This document shows positions 41,392-49,217 of a stretch of 49,217 nt of DNA, piece after piece; position 1 is the stretch's first letter; every line of letters begins with the position of its first letter. This stretch comes from Alphaproteobacteria bacterium. GTDB lineage: Bacteria; Pseudomonadota; Alphaproteobacteria; Rhizobiales; Aestuariivirgaceae. Position numbers and translations under genes: made by a program. The DNA is taken from NCBI GenBank assembly GCA_024640405.1, contig JAHEFB010000011.1:43454-92670 (forward strand), given 5' to 3'. The notes below the pieces were generated by a model, which was given only the letters and a program-made list of their open reading frames with translations, was not told the origin of the DNA and made no database searches.

Positions 41392-42201
41392 ATGTCCTGT
41401 TCCGCCCTGACACCGCCTGAGTTCATGGAAACCACCGACGGTACGCCGATCGCCTGGCTGAATGACGGAACGACCCCATCGACAACCGGTCGCTGCGGTA
41501 CCTTCTGGCTCGGCGGCTTCAAGTCCGACATGCGCGGATCGAAGGCAGAGGTGCTGGCAGATCACGCAATCAGGACTGAACGGTCATTCGTCAGGTTCGA
41601 TTATTCCGGCCATGGCGAAAGCGGCGGTGAATTTGTCGACGGCACCATCTCGAGCTGGCTGGACCAGGCTGATGCGATATTCCAGAAGCATGCAACGGGC
41701 CGCCGGGTGCTGATCGGCTCCAGCATGGGAGGCTGGATAGCCCTTCTGCTTGCGAAGCGGCTGATCGAGACCGGAAACGCTGCCCGCCTCGGCGGGTTAA
41801 TCCTCATCGCACCTGCAGCAGACATGACCAAGGACCTGATGTGGGACAAATACGGCGACGATTTTCGCGACGAAGTGATACGGCTTGGCAGGTATGAACG
41901 CCCGTCCGAGTATTCTGACGAGCCATATGTGATCACCAAAGAGCTTATTCAAGACGGAAAACGACATTTGCTGCTGGATCAGGGTCTGCAGGTGCCGTGT
42001 GCGGTTCGCATCCTGCAGGGTGAAGATGACCCTGACGTTCCGTGGCAGCACGCCCTGAAGACATACCATGCGCTTGACGGTGAGGATGTGGTGTTCGACC
42101 TGATCAAGCATGGCGATCACCGGCTATCAAGCGAGCGAAACCTTGATTTGCTGACGCTTACGGCGGAGGTGCTGTGTGCAAAGGCTGACGCTGCCGATTA
42201 A
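41392..42201 (+). CDS. Alpha/beta hydrolase
   Basis: 269 residues. The nucleophile elbow GSSMGGWIAL is near 108-117, with Ser110 or 111 as nucleophile; Asp in GEDDPDVP near 223 and His in KHGDHRLSS near 244 complete the triad. The region FWLGGFKSDMRGSKA near residue 38 and FDYSGHGESGGEF near 67 are typical of the ABHD10-like esterases and thioesterases. It is cytoplasmic; substrate unknown. Ribosome site GAGAGG lies about 11 bases before ATG 41392. Its TAA stop (42199-42201) is in the left arm of repeat E. Confidence 0.88.
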   Translation: MSCSALTPPEFMETTDGTPIAWLNDGTTPSTTGRCGTFWLGGFKSDMRGSKAEVLADHAIRTERSFVRFDYSGHGESGGEFVDGTISSWLDQADAIFQKHATGRRVLIGSSMGGWIALLLAKRLIETGNAARLGGLILIAPAADMTKDLMWDKYGDDFRDEVIRLGRYERPSEYSDEPYVITKELIQDGKRHLLLDQGLQVPCAVRILQGEDDPDVPWQHALKTYHALDGEDVVFDLIKHGDHRLSSERNLDLLTLTAEVLCAKADAAD

Positions 42202-42320
42202 AAGGTTTGCTCATATTGTGGATCATTTGATGGCTCAAATCCGGCCATCGGGCGTCATTGCGGAACTTGCCCGATGCACCCCATCGCGCTGCGTTCCGCA
42301 ACTGGAGCAAACCGCTTTAA
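42198..42320. repeat. Dispersed palindromic repeat, copy E (short, 123 bp)
   Basis: Ends TTAAAAGGTTTGCTC (42198-42212) and GAGCAAACCGCTTTAA (42305-42320) are inverted. GGATCATTTGATGGC near 42220 matches the left side of copy A, and the complementary strand holds the shared core (GCGCGATGGGGTGCATCGGG). It is inverted relative to A, C and D and lacks the second half. It lies between convergent genes and contains both their stop codons: TAA 42199-42201 and, on minus, TAA 42319-42317. Confidence 0.8.
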
Positions 42321-43183
42321 ACCAGCGCCTTCAACCCCTGATGGTAGGTAGGATAGATAAAGCTGTATCCCAGTTCGGTTTTGACCTTCTGGTTCGAGAC
42401 ACGCTTGGATTCTGCATAGAAACTTTTTGCCATGTCCGACAACTCCGCATCCTCGAAAGCGATTTCAGGCGGTGGCTCAATGCCCAGCAGTTCAGCAGCA
42501 TAGGCCACCACGTCCTGCGGCGGTGCCGCCTCGTCATCACACACATTGTAAGCACTGCCGGGATTGGGTTTTTCCATTGACGCGCGCAGGATGCCGGCTA
42601 TGTCCGCCACATGAATGCGACTGAACACCTGGCCCTGCTTGATGACGCGGCGGGTTTTGCCGTTTCTCAGGGATTGAAGCTGATTGCGGTCCGGACCGTA
42701 AATCCCAGCCAGGCGGAACAGGTGGACAGCCAGACCGGCGTCGCGCCACAGGTTCATCCAGCCCGTTTCAGCTGCCAGTCTGGCATTGCCGCGCGCTGTG
42801 CTGGGTTGCAGCGATGAAGTTTCATCAACCCATCCGCCCTGCCGGTCGCCATAGACGCCAGTGGTGGACAGATAGGCCAGCCATTTGATGTGCGCCGACC
42901 GCCGCGCAAGATCAGCGCCATGCAGTTTCAACACCGGATCTCCTGTCTTGCCCGGTGGCGCTGACACCACGATATGCGAGACACCGTCCAGCATGGACGA
43001 TTTCAAAGGTGTTTCGTCATTGAACACGGCCGCGTCGAAACCAAGTGCCCGAATTCTGTCGCACCCCTGAGGCGATCTGCTGGTGCCAGTTACTGCCCAC
43101 TCGTCTTCTGGCAAAATTGCCGCCAGTGCCTGCGCGGAAAAGCCGAAACCGAAACACAGCAGATGATTTGGTTTTTCAGACAT
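42317..43183 (-). CDS. NAD(P)-dependent epimerase/dehydratase-like protein (atypical SDR)
   Basis: 288 residues. The N-terminal glycine motif is modified (CFGFGFSAQALA, residues 10-21), typical of the YeeZ-like atypical SDR group. Other marks are YLSTTGVYGDRQGGWVDET near 105-123, RLAGIYGPDRN near 155, and FSRIHVADIAG near 190. The substrate is unknown. It overlaps queG by eight bases and is last of a GST-queG-SDR run. Its stop lies in repeat E. Confidence 0.85.
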   Translation of the reverse strand: MSEKPNHLLCFGFGFSAQALAAILPEDEWAVTGTSRSPQGCDRIRALGFDAAVFNDETPLKSSMLDGVSHIVVSAPPGKTGDPVLKLHGADLARRSAHIKWLAYLSTTGVYGDRQGGWVDETSSLQPSTARGNARLAAETGWMNLWRDAGLAVHLFRLAGIYGPDRNQLQSLRNGKTRRVIKQGQVFSRIHVADIAGILRASMEKPNPGSAYNVCDDEAAPPQDVVAYAAELLGIEPPPEIAFEDAELSDMAKSFYAESKRVSNQKVKTELGYSFIYPTYHQGLKALV

Positions 43184-44288
43184 CCCATTCCTTTTTTACA
43201 CTGTCGTCAGGCTCATGATCGCGACGGGTTGCGGCCAATTGCGGGAAATCCTCCGGTGGCAACAATCTGGAAAGAGCCCATATAGCCATGGCCCGGACCA
43301 GCACGGAAGCATCATCCAGCAGATTTTCCGCGCAAGGTATCAAGCACGGGTCGCCGGAATTGCCAATGGCAATCATGACATTGCGTACAAACCGGTCGCG
43401 CCCGATGCGCTTGACCGGTGAGCCGGAGAACAATGCCCTGAAGGTAGCATCATCCAGTGCCGCCAGTGCCGCCAGTGGTGGCGCAATGAGATCTTCACGC
43501 GCAGCCAGCTTGACCTCACGGGCATCGCCGGCAAATTTGTTCCACGGACATACGGCAAGACAATCATCACAGCCGTAAATGCGGTTGCCGATGGCTTCGC
43601 GAAATTCCAGGTCGATATGGCCCTTGTGTTCGATGGTCAGATAGGAAATGCAACGCCGGGCATCCAGCCTGTAGGGCACTGGAAAAGCCTTTGTCGGGCA
43701 CACATCGAGGCAGGACCGGCAGCTTCCGCAGTGATCTATCTCCGCTTCGTCGTGACGAAGCCGGGCGGCAGACAGGATAGCGCCGAGAAACAGCCAGGAG
43801 CCGTGTTTGCGTGATACGAGGTTGGTGTGCTTGCCCTGCCAACCCAGTCCCGCCTGACCGGCCAGTGGTTTTTCCATCAGGGGGGCGGTGTCGACAAATA
43901 CCTTGACGTCTTCGGTGGTTTGCGCCGCAAGCCATCCGGCCAGTGTTTTCAACCGACCCTTGACGACATCATGATAGTCGCGCCCGAGAGCGTAGGTGGA
44001 AATCACACCGGTCGAGGCATCCTGCAGACGGGCCATGACATCCATGGCAGGCGTGTAGGACATGGCCAGCATGATGCAGCTCCTGGCATCTTCCCACATT
44101 GCGTCCGGTGATACACGTCTGTCCAGCGTGGTCTGCAACCAGTCCATGCCGGCGTGATGGCCATCAGCGACCGCCTGACGCAATCGCCGTCCGGTTTTAT
44201 CAGGCAGACTTGCACCGGTGATGCGCAACTCGCAAAATCCGAGTTCGCCGGCGCGTTGTCTCAACTGTGCTTCAATGGACATTGCCAT
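43176..44288 (-). CDS. queG: Epoxyqueuosine reductase
   Basis: 370-residue B12- and FeS-dependent enzyme for the last step of queuosine synthesis in tRNA, reducing epoxyqueuosine to queuosine. Two ferredoxin-type cluster motifs are visible: CGSCRSCLDVCPTKAF near residue 187-202 and CDDCLAVCPWNKF near 240-252. The cobalamin-binding N-terminal part includes VDTAPLMEKPLAGQAGLGW near 130-148. Its C-terminal HEAT-like part includes NVMIAIGNSGDP. It depends on cobalamin, which the same window helps to make, though the genes are not linked in one transcript. ATG 44288 follows the GST gene by 12 bases. Confidence 0.95.
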   Translation of the reverse strand: MAMSIEAQLRQRAGELGFCELRITGASLPDKTGRRLRQAVADGHHAGMDWLQTTLDRRVSPDAMWEDARSCIMLAMSYTPAMDVMARLQDASTGVISTYALGRDYHDVVKGRLKTLAGWLAAQTTEDVKVFVDTAPLMEKPLAGQAGLGWQGKHTNLVSRKHGSWLFLGAILSAARLRHDEAEIDHCGSCRSCLDVCPTKAFPVPYRLDARRCISYLTIEHKGHIDLEFREAIGNRIYGCDDCLAVCPWNKFAGDAREVKLAAREDLIAPPLAALAALDDATFRALFSGSPVKRIGRDRFVRNVMIAIGNSGDPCLIPCAENLLDDASVLVRAMAIWALSRLLPPEDFPQLAATRRDHEPDDSVKKEWDV

Positions 44289-44300
44289 GGGCTGAAACTA

Positions 44301-44987
44301 TCAGAAGTCGAGCTCGGAGTATTGCGATGATGGCGGCATTCCGCGCACCTGATCGGCCAGCAGCGACCGGAATGACGGCCGCGATTTGATGCGCTGATAC
44401 CAGGCTTTGGCGTCCGGCACATCATCCCATGAAATATCACCAAGATAATCGGCAACCGACAGATGCGAAGCAGCGGCAAGATCGGCTATCGTCATGTCAT
44501 CGCCGACAAGGAGATTGCGCACCTGCGCCAATGCATTGATGTAGGCCAGATGGGTACGCAGGGCTTCAAGGGCAGAACGCACACGGTTCATCTTGGGCGC
44601 ACCGCCGCCCTGAGAGGCAGACACGAAACGCCTAACGACCTTTTCCATGAGAAGCGGTGAAGTCACCTCGTGGTGAAATTTGCCGTCGAACCAGGCCACC
44701 AGTCTTCTGACCTCGGCGCGAATTACGGGATCGGTGCCCCATAGGGAGCCGGTTTCCAGTGGCCATTGTTCGTCCAGATAACCGCCGACGGCTTCAACGC
44801 CGGCACAGACCGTGCCGTCGTCATGGATCATGACAGGCAGCGTGCCGGACGGGTTCATGTCGAGAAAGGCTTCGCGCATCTCCCACGGGCGTTCCTCGTT
44901 CAATTCGGCCGCCAGGCCCATTTCCGCCAGCGACAACCTGATGCGCCGGGAAAACGGGTCGAGAGAAAAATGCAGAAGACGCACCAT
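44301..44987 (-). CDS. Glutathione S-transferase family protein
   Basis: 228 residues. The N-terminal thioredoxin-fold domain has LHFSLDPFSRRIRLSLAEM, where Ser replaces Cys at the redox position, then NPSGTLPVMIHDDGTV near 50-65. The C-terminal helical domain includes LLVGDDMTIADLAAASHLSV, the GST N-capping region. ATG 44987 is chosen since the domain starts at once; the frame extends 14 codons upstream without family sequence. It may detoxify electrophiles; substrate unknown. First gene of the queG run. Confidence 0.88.
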   Translation of the reverse strand: MVRLLHFSLDPFSRRIRLSLAEMGLAAELNEERPWEMREAFLDMNPSGTLPVMIHDDGTVCAGVEAVGGYLDEQWPLETGSLWGTDPVIRAEVRRLVAWFDGKFHHEVTSPLLMEKVVRRFVSASQGGGAPKMNRVRSALEALRTHLAYINALAQVRNLLVGDDMTIADLAAASHLSVADYLGDISWDDVPDAKAWYQRIKSRPSFRSLLADQVRGMPPSSQYSELDF

Positions 44988-45123
44988 AGCGCGGTCACCA
45001 AAATGTCTGATATGAGGCCCAGAACCCAAAAATTGGGTGTGAGCGATTCGCTACCCTGTATTAGTATCTAGCAAAAGTAAGCTGTGGCCAGCACTAGCGC
45101 AACGCAATCAGGGGATCAACAAC

Positions 45124-45942
45124 ATGTTTCTGGAACAGATCATCGTTCTGGCCGTCATACAGGGCGTTACAGAGTTCCTACCGATCTCGTCATCCGGTCA
45201 TCTGATACTGGTTCCGGCGCTGACGGGATGGAAGGATCAGGGCCTGATTGTCGATGTAATGGTGCACATGGGCTCGTTCCTGGCAGTGATCACCTATTTC
45301 TGGCGTGATGTTCTGGCGCTTGCCATCGGTGGATTGAACCTGTTGCGGGGCCGCGTGACAGATCATGGCCGTCTTGGACTCTTGATAATTGTTGCTACGA
45401 TCCCGGCAGTGTTTTTCGGTCTGTTTGTCAAGAAAACCGGAGTGATTGACGCTGTACGAGGCCCGGAAATCGTCGCCTGGAACGCCATCATCTTCGGTGT
45501 GTTGATGTATTTTGCAGATCGCTTCGGCAAGCATGTGAAGGCAATGGAGAACATGACGTTCATGCCGGCGCTGCTCATTGGCCTGGCACAGGCAGTGGCG
45601 ATTATTCCCGGCACCAGCCGCTCCGGAATAACCATGACTGCCGCACGGTTTCTGGGTTTTCAGCGGTCGGAGGCGGCGCGGTTTTCGTTTCTGGTGGGCA
45701 TCCCGGCGATCGCAGGCGCCGGCGTGCTGGTTCTGGGCGAAGCAATCTCGGATGGTGCAGCCATTTCCGGTGACGCGATTATCACCGGTGTCCTGACGTT
45801 TTTTACCGCCCTTGCCGCCATCTGGTTCCTGATGGCGATCGTCAAGCGGTACTCACTGACCAGTTTCGTGATCTACAGGCTGATCCTCGGTGCGGGACTG
45901 TTGTATCTTGTGCATACCGGCTTCTTCGCAACAGCCGGCTAA
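45124..45942 (+). CDS. uppP: Undecaprenyl-diphosphatase
   Basis: 272-residue inner-membrane enzyme (BacA/UppP) that recycles undecaprenyl pyrophosphate for peptidoglycan and other envelope polymers. Active-site motifs are visible: GVTEFLPISSSGHLIL at 15-30 (the E-rich and SSSGH parts) and PGTSRSGITMTAARFLG near 163-179. About eight membrane segments. AGGGGA lies about eight bases before ATG 45124. It is convergent with the DUF1194 gene with only 13 bases between stops. Confidence 0.95.
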   Translation: MFLEQIIVLAVIQGVTEFLPISSSGHLILVPALTGWKDQGLIVDVMVHMGSFLAVITYFWRDVLALAIGGLNLLRGRVTDHGRLGLLIIVATIPAVFFGLFVKKTGVIDAVRGPEIVAWNAIIFGVLMYFADRFGKHVKAMENMTFMPALLIGLAQAVAIIPGTSRSGITMTAARFLGFQRSEAARFSFLVGIPAIAGAGVLVLGEAISDGAAISGDAIITGVLTFFTALAAIWFLMAIVKRYSLTSFVIYRLILGAGLLYLVHTGFFATAG

Positions 45943-45955
45943 AACCATGCTGCGG

Positions 45956-46675
45956 TCAATCGAGCCTCGCTGACACCGGCCCGGTGATTTCACGCACCAG
46001 CTTGGCGCGGATGGCAATCCGGAAGTCTTCAAAGTCCTTTGCGGTCATCATGAACGAGCCGGGCCCGCCAATGACATGATTGGTGTAATGATCACGCAGG
46101 TCGATATTGGCAAGTTCACCAAGATCGATATCCGTGTTGTGGATAACCAGGCCATTGATGGTAATTCCGCTCGCATTGGCGGCGTTTCGGGCAGCTTCGG
46201 ACCGGCGCGCGTCGCTGGAACCGTCACCGGAAATATCAATGACCCGGCGGCGGCCGGAATAATTGTTTGTTTCAATGGCATTGACGGAAAACCCGATGGC
46301 GCCGGCGATATCGGTTAATCCCTCGATGGTTCGCGATGAGGCTGAGATTTTGGCCGACAAGTCGGCGGCGGTCTGACCGTCGCGCACCACATGCCAGTCA
46401 ACCGCGACGGCCTGACGGGCTTCGCCCGACCAGTGAACAAGGCTGACGGCGACACCCTGCGGGCCGGCAAAGCGGATGGCTGCGACGACGTCGGGATGCA
46501 AAAACGCCTCCGCGAGACCCTGCGACTGCAAGGCAAATTCCTGCGCGTCCACACTGGTGGAGGTATCAACCGCCAGAACCAGTTCCAGTTCGACGGGTTG
46601 CCGGACCTGCGCGCCTGCACCGGATGACCAAATCAATGACCCCAGCAACAAACTTGCAAGGCATGTTGCCCGCAT
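45956..46675 (-). CDS. Secreted DUF1194 protein with von Willebrand A fold
   Basis: 239 residues. A signal peptide (LASLLLGSLIWSSGAGAQ, cut near residue 22) leads to a VWA-like domain with a metal-binding DTSTS motif at 37-41 (Asp37, Ser39, Ser41) and VIDISGDGSSDARRSEA near 138-154. It is periplasmic. The function of DUF1194 is not known to me; MIDAS-type sites usually bind protein partners via a metal. Its start overlaps the stop of the upstream gene by one base. Confidence 0.88.
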   Translation of the reverse strand: MRATCLASLLLGSLIWSSGAGAQVRQPVELELVLAVDTSTSVDAQEFALQSQGLAEAFLHPDVVAAIRFAGPQGVAVSLVHWSGEARQAVAVDWHVVRDGQTAADLSAKISASSRTIEGLTDIAGAIGFSVNAIETNNYSGRRRVIDISGDGSSDARRSEAARNAANASGITINGLVIHNTDIDLGELANIDLRDHYTNHVIGGPGSFMMTAKDFEDFRIAIRAKLVREITGPVSARLD

Positions 46676-47640
46676 CAGGCAACCGGTGCGGAAAACTGGC
46701 CGGCCTTGCGGTAGCGGTACAGGTAGCCCGGCACAATGGCTTCGACCGGTTCCGGCTCGATGCCGAGACCCTCTAGGGTGCGGCCTTCAGCGACCGCTGC
46801 CTGCGACACCGCATTGTCGGTTTTCAACAGATCGACCTGATCTGCCGTCAACAACGGGCTGGGCAGCATGCCCAAGACGGTGCCCATTATGCGGGCAATG
46901 CCGAACGGTACCGGAACCAGAAGGCGCTTGCGGCCGGTTACTTCGAGCACATAGGCCAGCAATTCCCTGAAACTTTTTTGCGCAGGCCCGCCGAACTCCC
47001 AGGTTTTACCGCTGCGCTCGCCGGTCGCGACAAGCTTGGCGACGGCAGCAGCCACATCACCTACGAAGACCGGCTGGAATCTGGTCTCGCCGCCGCCGAT
47101 CAGCGGCAACACCGGCGAGAACCGCGCCATGGCGGCAAACTGGTTGAAGAAATTGTCTTCAGGCCCGAACACGATTGAAGGACGGATGATGGTGGCACCG
47201 GGAAACTCTTCCCGTGCTGCCGCCTCGCCTTCGGCCTTGGTACGGGCATACTCGGACCCAGACGCTTCGTCTGCCCCTATTGCCGACATCTGTATGAACT
47301 GAGCCACACCTGCATTTGTGGCCGCACGCGCCACAACCCGCGCACCATGTGCGTGCAGGGCCGAAAACGTCTGGGGCCCTGATGAAAACAGCACGCCGAC
47401 AAGGTTGATGACCACATCAGCCCCGGCACAGGCTGCAGCAACTGACTCCGGATAGCGCAGGTTGGCCTGCACCGGCATGATCTGGCCGGGTGTGCCCAAT
47501 GGCTGGACATGACCGGCAAGATCGGGACGGCGAACCGCGACCCGAATGCGATGGCCCTGACGAGCCAGTGCCCGGGTGATGTGGCGACCAAGAAAACCTG
47601 ATCCACCAAAGATTGTCACGAGTTTTGAAGATGAGGTCAT
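46675..47640 (-). CDS. Complex I NDUFA9-like NAD(P)-binding protein
   Basis: 321 residues, extended SDR fold. The nucleotide motif TIFGGSGFLGRHI at residues 9-21, INLVGVLF near 80 and YARTKAEGEAAAREEF near 131-146 match the alphaproteobacterial relatives of the mitochondrial complex I subunit NDUFA9. These proteins are thought to bind NADPH and to stabilise complex I at the membrane. The C-terminus carries a moderately hydrophobic segment (PFGIARIMGTVLGMLPSPLL). It leads a two-gene unit with the DUF1194 gene. Confidence 0.9.
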   Translation of the reverse strand: MTSSSKLVTIFGGSGFLGRHITRALARQGHRIRVAVRRPDLAGHVQPLGTPGQIMPVQANLRYPESVAAACAGADVVINLVGVLFSSGPQTFSALHAHGARVVARAATNAGVAQFIQMSAIGADEASGSEYARTKAEGEAAAREEFPGATIIRPSIVFGPEDNFFNQFAAMARFSPVLPLIGGGETRFQPVFVGDVAAAVAKLVATGERSGKTWEFGGPAQKSFRELLAYVLEVTGRKRLLVPVPFGIARIMGTVLGMLPSPLLTADQVDLLKTDNAVSQAAVAEGRTLEGLGIEPEPVEAIVPGYLYRYRKAGQFSAPVA

Positions 47641-47808
47641 GTCAGTTCAATTCGCCTTTGAAACGGGCGACGGCAACGCCGCCGATTGCAGGTCATTGTG
47701 CCGGTTTTAACGATCGGGTGCACGCTTTTAAAGAGCCTTGATGCCACAACTGAAAAATCATCATCGCACACTTATTGCAGAAGCGGCCAGCAATTGCGTC
47801 AAACGCCG

Positions 47809-47838
47809 GTTGACAAGCTGCCCGTGGTCCAACTATGA
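47809..47838 (+). promoter_or_regulatory. Possible promoter of tRNA-Leu
   Basis: TTGACA (47809-47814), 18 bases, TATGAG (47833-47838), about 45 bases before the tRNA. The -35 is perfect, the -10 matches 4 of 6. Confidence 0.45.
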
Positions 47839-47883
47839 GTGCGCGTTCCTGATGGTGATCCTGGTAAAGGATGCCGGATTTGG

Positions 47884-47970
47884 GCCCAGGTGGCGGAATT
47901 GGTAGACGCGCCAGCTTCAGGTGCTGGTTTCCGTAAGGAAGTGGAAGTTCGAGTCTTCTCCTGGGCACCA
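47884..47970 (+). tRNA. tRNA-Leu (anticodon CAG)
   Basis: Acceptor stem GCCCAGG (47884-47890) pairs with CCTGGGC (47960-47966); discriminator A, encoded CCA (47968-47970). The anticodon stem CCAGC/GCTGG encloses TTCAGGT, giving anticodon CAG. The long variable arm (TTTCCGTAAGGAA) is that of a class II leucine tRNA, and TTCGAGT forms the T-loop. It is intact, and directly followed by an integrase gene. Confidence 0.97.
47947..47970 (+). other. Probable attachment site at the tRNA-Leu 3' end
   Basis: The T-arm and acceptor end of the tRNA are the usual target of tyrosine recombinases of the type encoded 79 bases downstream. Since the tRNA is complete here, the element restored the gene on insertion. 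The matching second copy would lie beyond the right end of the window. Confidence 0.45.
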
Positions 47971-48048
47971 TAAATCACCCTTAAGTAACTGAAACCCTTG
48001 ATTTACCTATGTTTTCACTGACAAGTGATACAAAGAGGTGATACAAAG

Positions 48049-49110
48049 ATGGGATATCAGTGGCTAGGAAGAATGCCGTATCTCTCAAAAACACGACATG
48101 GAATTTACAGGTATCGCAGGACAATTCCGCCTGCGCTGCGGGAGGCTGCGGGACGCCGTGAATGGAACAAATCACTTCAAACCCGCGACCCTCAGGAAGC
48201 GAAACAGCTTTGGGCAGCAGTAAACCTAGAATTTGAACAGTACCTAAGCGACCTCCAAACTTATTCCAAATCCTCAAACAGTGAGGCGCCTTTGGACGTT
48301 CAGCAGAGAGTTGGCAGAGATTTCCTCAAGCGCCATGGACTGACACATAAATCATTCGCTGAGCTAAAGGCGATGCACGAGGAGCATGGCAACCTTCGAG
48401 AACCATCGGAGTTCGAGAAGCGTCGCGAATTTGTAGAGGACAAGTTAGACATAGCCATGGATGACGAGCATGGACGTGACGAGGCAATTCATCGAAGCCC
48501 AGAAGCTCGTGCAGTGCTTGGAACTCTCTCGCCACAACGATATCTGCTCACTGAAGCCATGCAGGGTTATTTTGCTGAGAAAGGATATGACCTTGGAGAC
48601 CGTTCCCGGAGTGCTGACAGGAACAACCGTCTGCTTGTGGAGCGTGTTATCGCAGGGCTGAGGAAAACTCTAGGCGATGATGCTTCGGTCGAGGATGTCA
48701 GTCGGGACCACGCAGTGCAGTATCGTGATGCGTTACTGGCTGAGGAGAAGGCTGCGGGGCGGTTCAAAGAAACATATTGGCGCTGCCAGAGCAGTGTTAC
48801 AGGTCGCCATCGCCAATCGTGAACTTACCAAGGTGAACCCGTTTCATAGATTGCCAGTTAAGGATGACACGCCCAATCAAGAAAGAAGGCTTCCTCTGAC
48901 TTCGGATGAGATTGGCTTGCTGCTCGACCAACGCAACCGAATGAACTCAGACCTTGCTGATATCCTCACTCTGCTGGTTCATACGGGAGCGCGGTTGGGC
49001 GAGATAAGTGGTCTGGCGGTAGAGGATTTGAGTGCTGGGTCGGGTAACGGTTCTGCTTTCATTCATATCCGTCCAAACGGTATACGAAGATTGAAAACCA
49101 GAAGTTCCAC
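48049..49110 (+). pseudogene. Tyrosine-recombinase integrase, frameshifted and cut by an IS
   Basis: Starts MGYQWLGRMPYLSKTRHG with AGAGG eight bases before ATG 48049, a DUF6538-type N-terminus, then an SAM-like core-binding part (QYRDALLAEEKAAGRFKE). Near 48770-48790 the frame shifts: the rest of the protein (GAARAVLQVAIANRELTKVN and the catalytic start LLVHTGARLGEISGL) is in the next frame. At 49111 the sequence ends within the catalytic domain (RRLKTRSST), where an IS end begins. The R-H-x-x-R-Y catalytic residues beyond the first Arg are missing. Three defects make it non-functional. It drove integration at the adjacent tRNA-Leu. Confidence 0.88.
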
Positions 49111-49217
49111 TGAACCGCCCCGGGATTGTCGGAGGCTCTAACTCCTGAGTAGGATAGAGCAATGACAAGCAAGACAACGAACAAGTTTTCCTCTGAAGTA
49201 CGTTCCCGTGCAGTGCG
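49111..49217 (+). mobile_element. Left end of an IS3-family insertion sequence (partial)
   Basis: The integrase sequence breaks at TGAACCGCCCCGGGA (49111 on), a typical IS3-family terminal sequence, followed 51 bases later by the start of an orfA. The element runs out of the window, so the right end, its full length and any target duplication cannot be seen. Confidence 0.75.
49162..49217 (+). CDS. IS3-family transposase OrfA, N-terminal fragment
   Basis: Only 18 codons are in the window: MTSKTTNKFSSEVRSRAV. The K-F-S-x-E-V-R-x-R-A-V start is the usual N-terminus of IS3-family OrfA proteins, whose helix-turn-helix binds the IS ends. A GATAGAG stretch precedes the ATG. The remainder and orfB lie outside the window. 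Confidence 0.75.
   Translation, partial: MTSKTTNKFSSEVRSRAV

Noticed and set aside
45022..45037. Hairpin ACCCAAAAATTGGGT upstream of uppP as a regulatory RNA
   Set aside because: The stem is only six bases with no conserved motif; chance is likely.
48025..48048. GTG at 48025 as the integrase start
   Set aside because: It lies in a tandem GTGATACAAAGA duplication and lacks a ribosome site; ATG 48049 is better spaced from AGAGG.

Overview
The window looks like chromosomal DNA of an alphaproteobacterium, most likely of the Hyphomicrobiales or a relative. This rests on protein similarity as I recall it and was not run as a search. The indicators are an aerobic-type B12 locus (CobN, CobO, CobW, a DUF1636 protein), a sigma-E/ChrR pair with the zinc ligands of the Rhodobacter protein, Tad/Cpa pilus genes, an NDUFA9-like complex I protein and a fused LivHM permease.

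Layout. 1-11675: cobalamin synthesis (cbiD end, cobK, a B12 riboswitch driving a HupE-type cobalt permease, cobW-cobN-cobO, cobQ, cbiB, cobU, DUF1636). 12052-16314: part of a Tad pilus locus, with tadD and an unknown secreted protein on minus diverging from cpaB-cpaC-lipoprotein on plus; the motor and pilin genes are not here. 16439-17242: a lone creatininase-family amidohydrolase. 17485-30353: one minus-strand operon of eleven genes. In transcription order these are a FAD subunit, a fused FeS-molybdopterin hydroxylase, a 6-hydroxynicotinate-reductase homologue, a UPF0280 protein, two tandem AA_synth (DUF1185) proteins, a Rieske oxygenase and a complete branched-chain-type ABC importer. It reads as an uptake and breakdown route for an unidentified N-heteroaromatic compound and is the best candidate for an undescribed system. 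30550-34462: amine-oxidase-like protein, DUF1365, CFA-synthase-like methyltransferase and DUF3833, a membrane-lipid modification set. 34670-38360: a coiled-coil protein, two decayed genes truncated on either side of a repeat, an EamA transporter and a Cys-rich secreted protein. 38465-40515: rpoE-chrR-SDR, the singlet-oxygen-type stress regulator, with a good sigma-E promoter. 40723-47640: housekeeping genes (infC with an AUU start, hydrolase, queG, GST, uppP, DUF1194, NDUFA9-like). 47884-49217: tRNA-Leu(CAG) followed by a broken integrase cut by the left end of an IS3-family element, which marks the edge of an integrated island.

A family of MITE-like palindromic repeats (about 120-300 bp) is scattered through the window at 7819, 9598, 11704, 17230, 42198 and probably 36007, with a solo end at 16339. 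Several copies sit exactly at gene 3' ends and supply the stop codons of the flanking genes, including both stops of a convergent pair.

How the parts connect. The B12 genes form several short transcription units around one cofactor pathway, with cobalt import under B12 feedback. The N-heterocycle operon couples import, molybdenum hydroxylation, ring reduction and an unexplained pair of small proteins. The UPF0280 protein, from the ApbE superfamily, may attach flavin to the reductase. The sigma-E/ChrR module probably controls at least itself and the DUF3833 gene; control of the neighbouring lipid operon is an inference from known Rhodobacter regulons.
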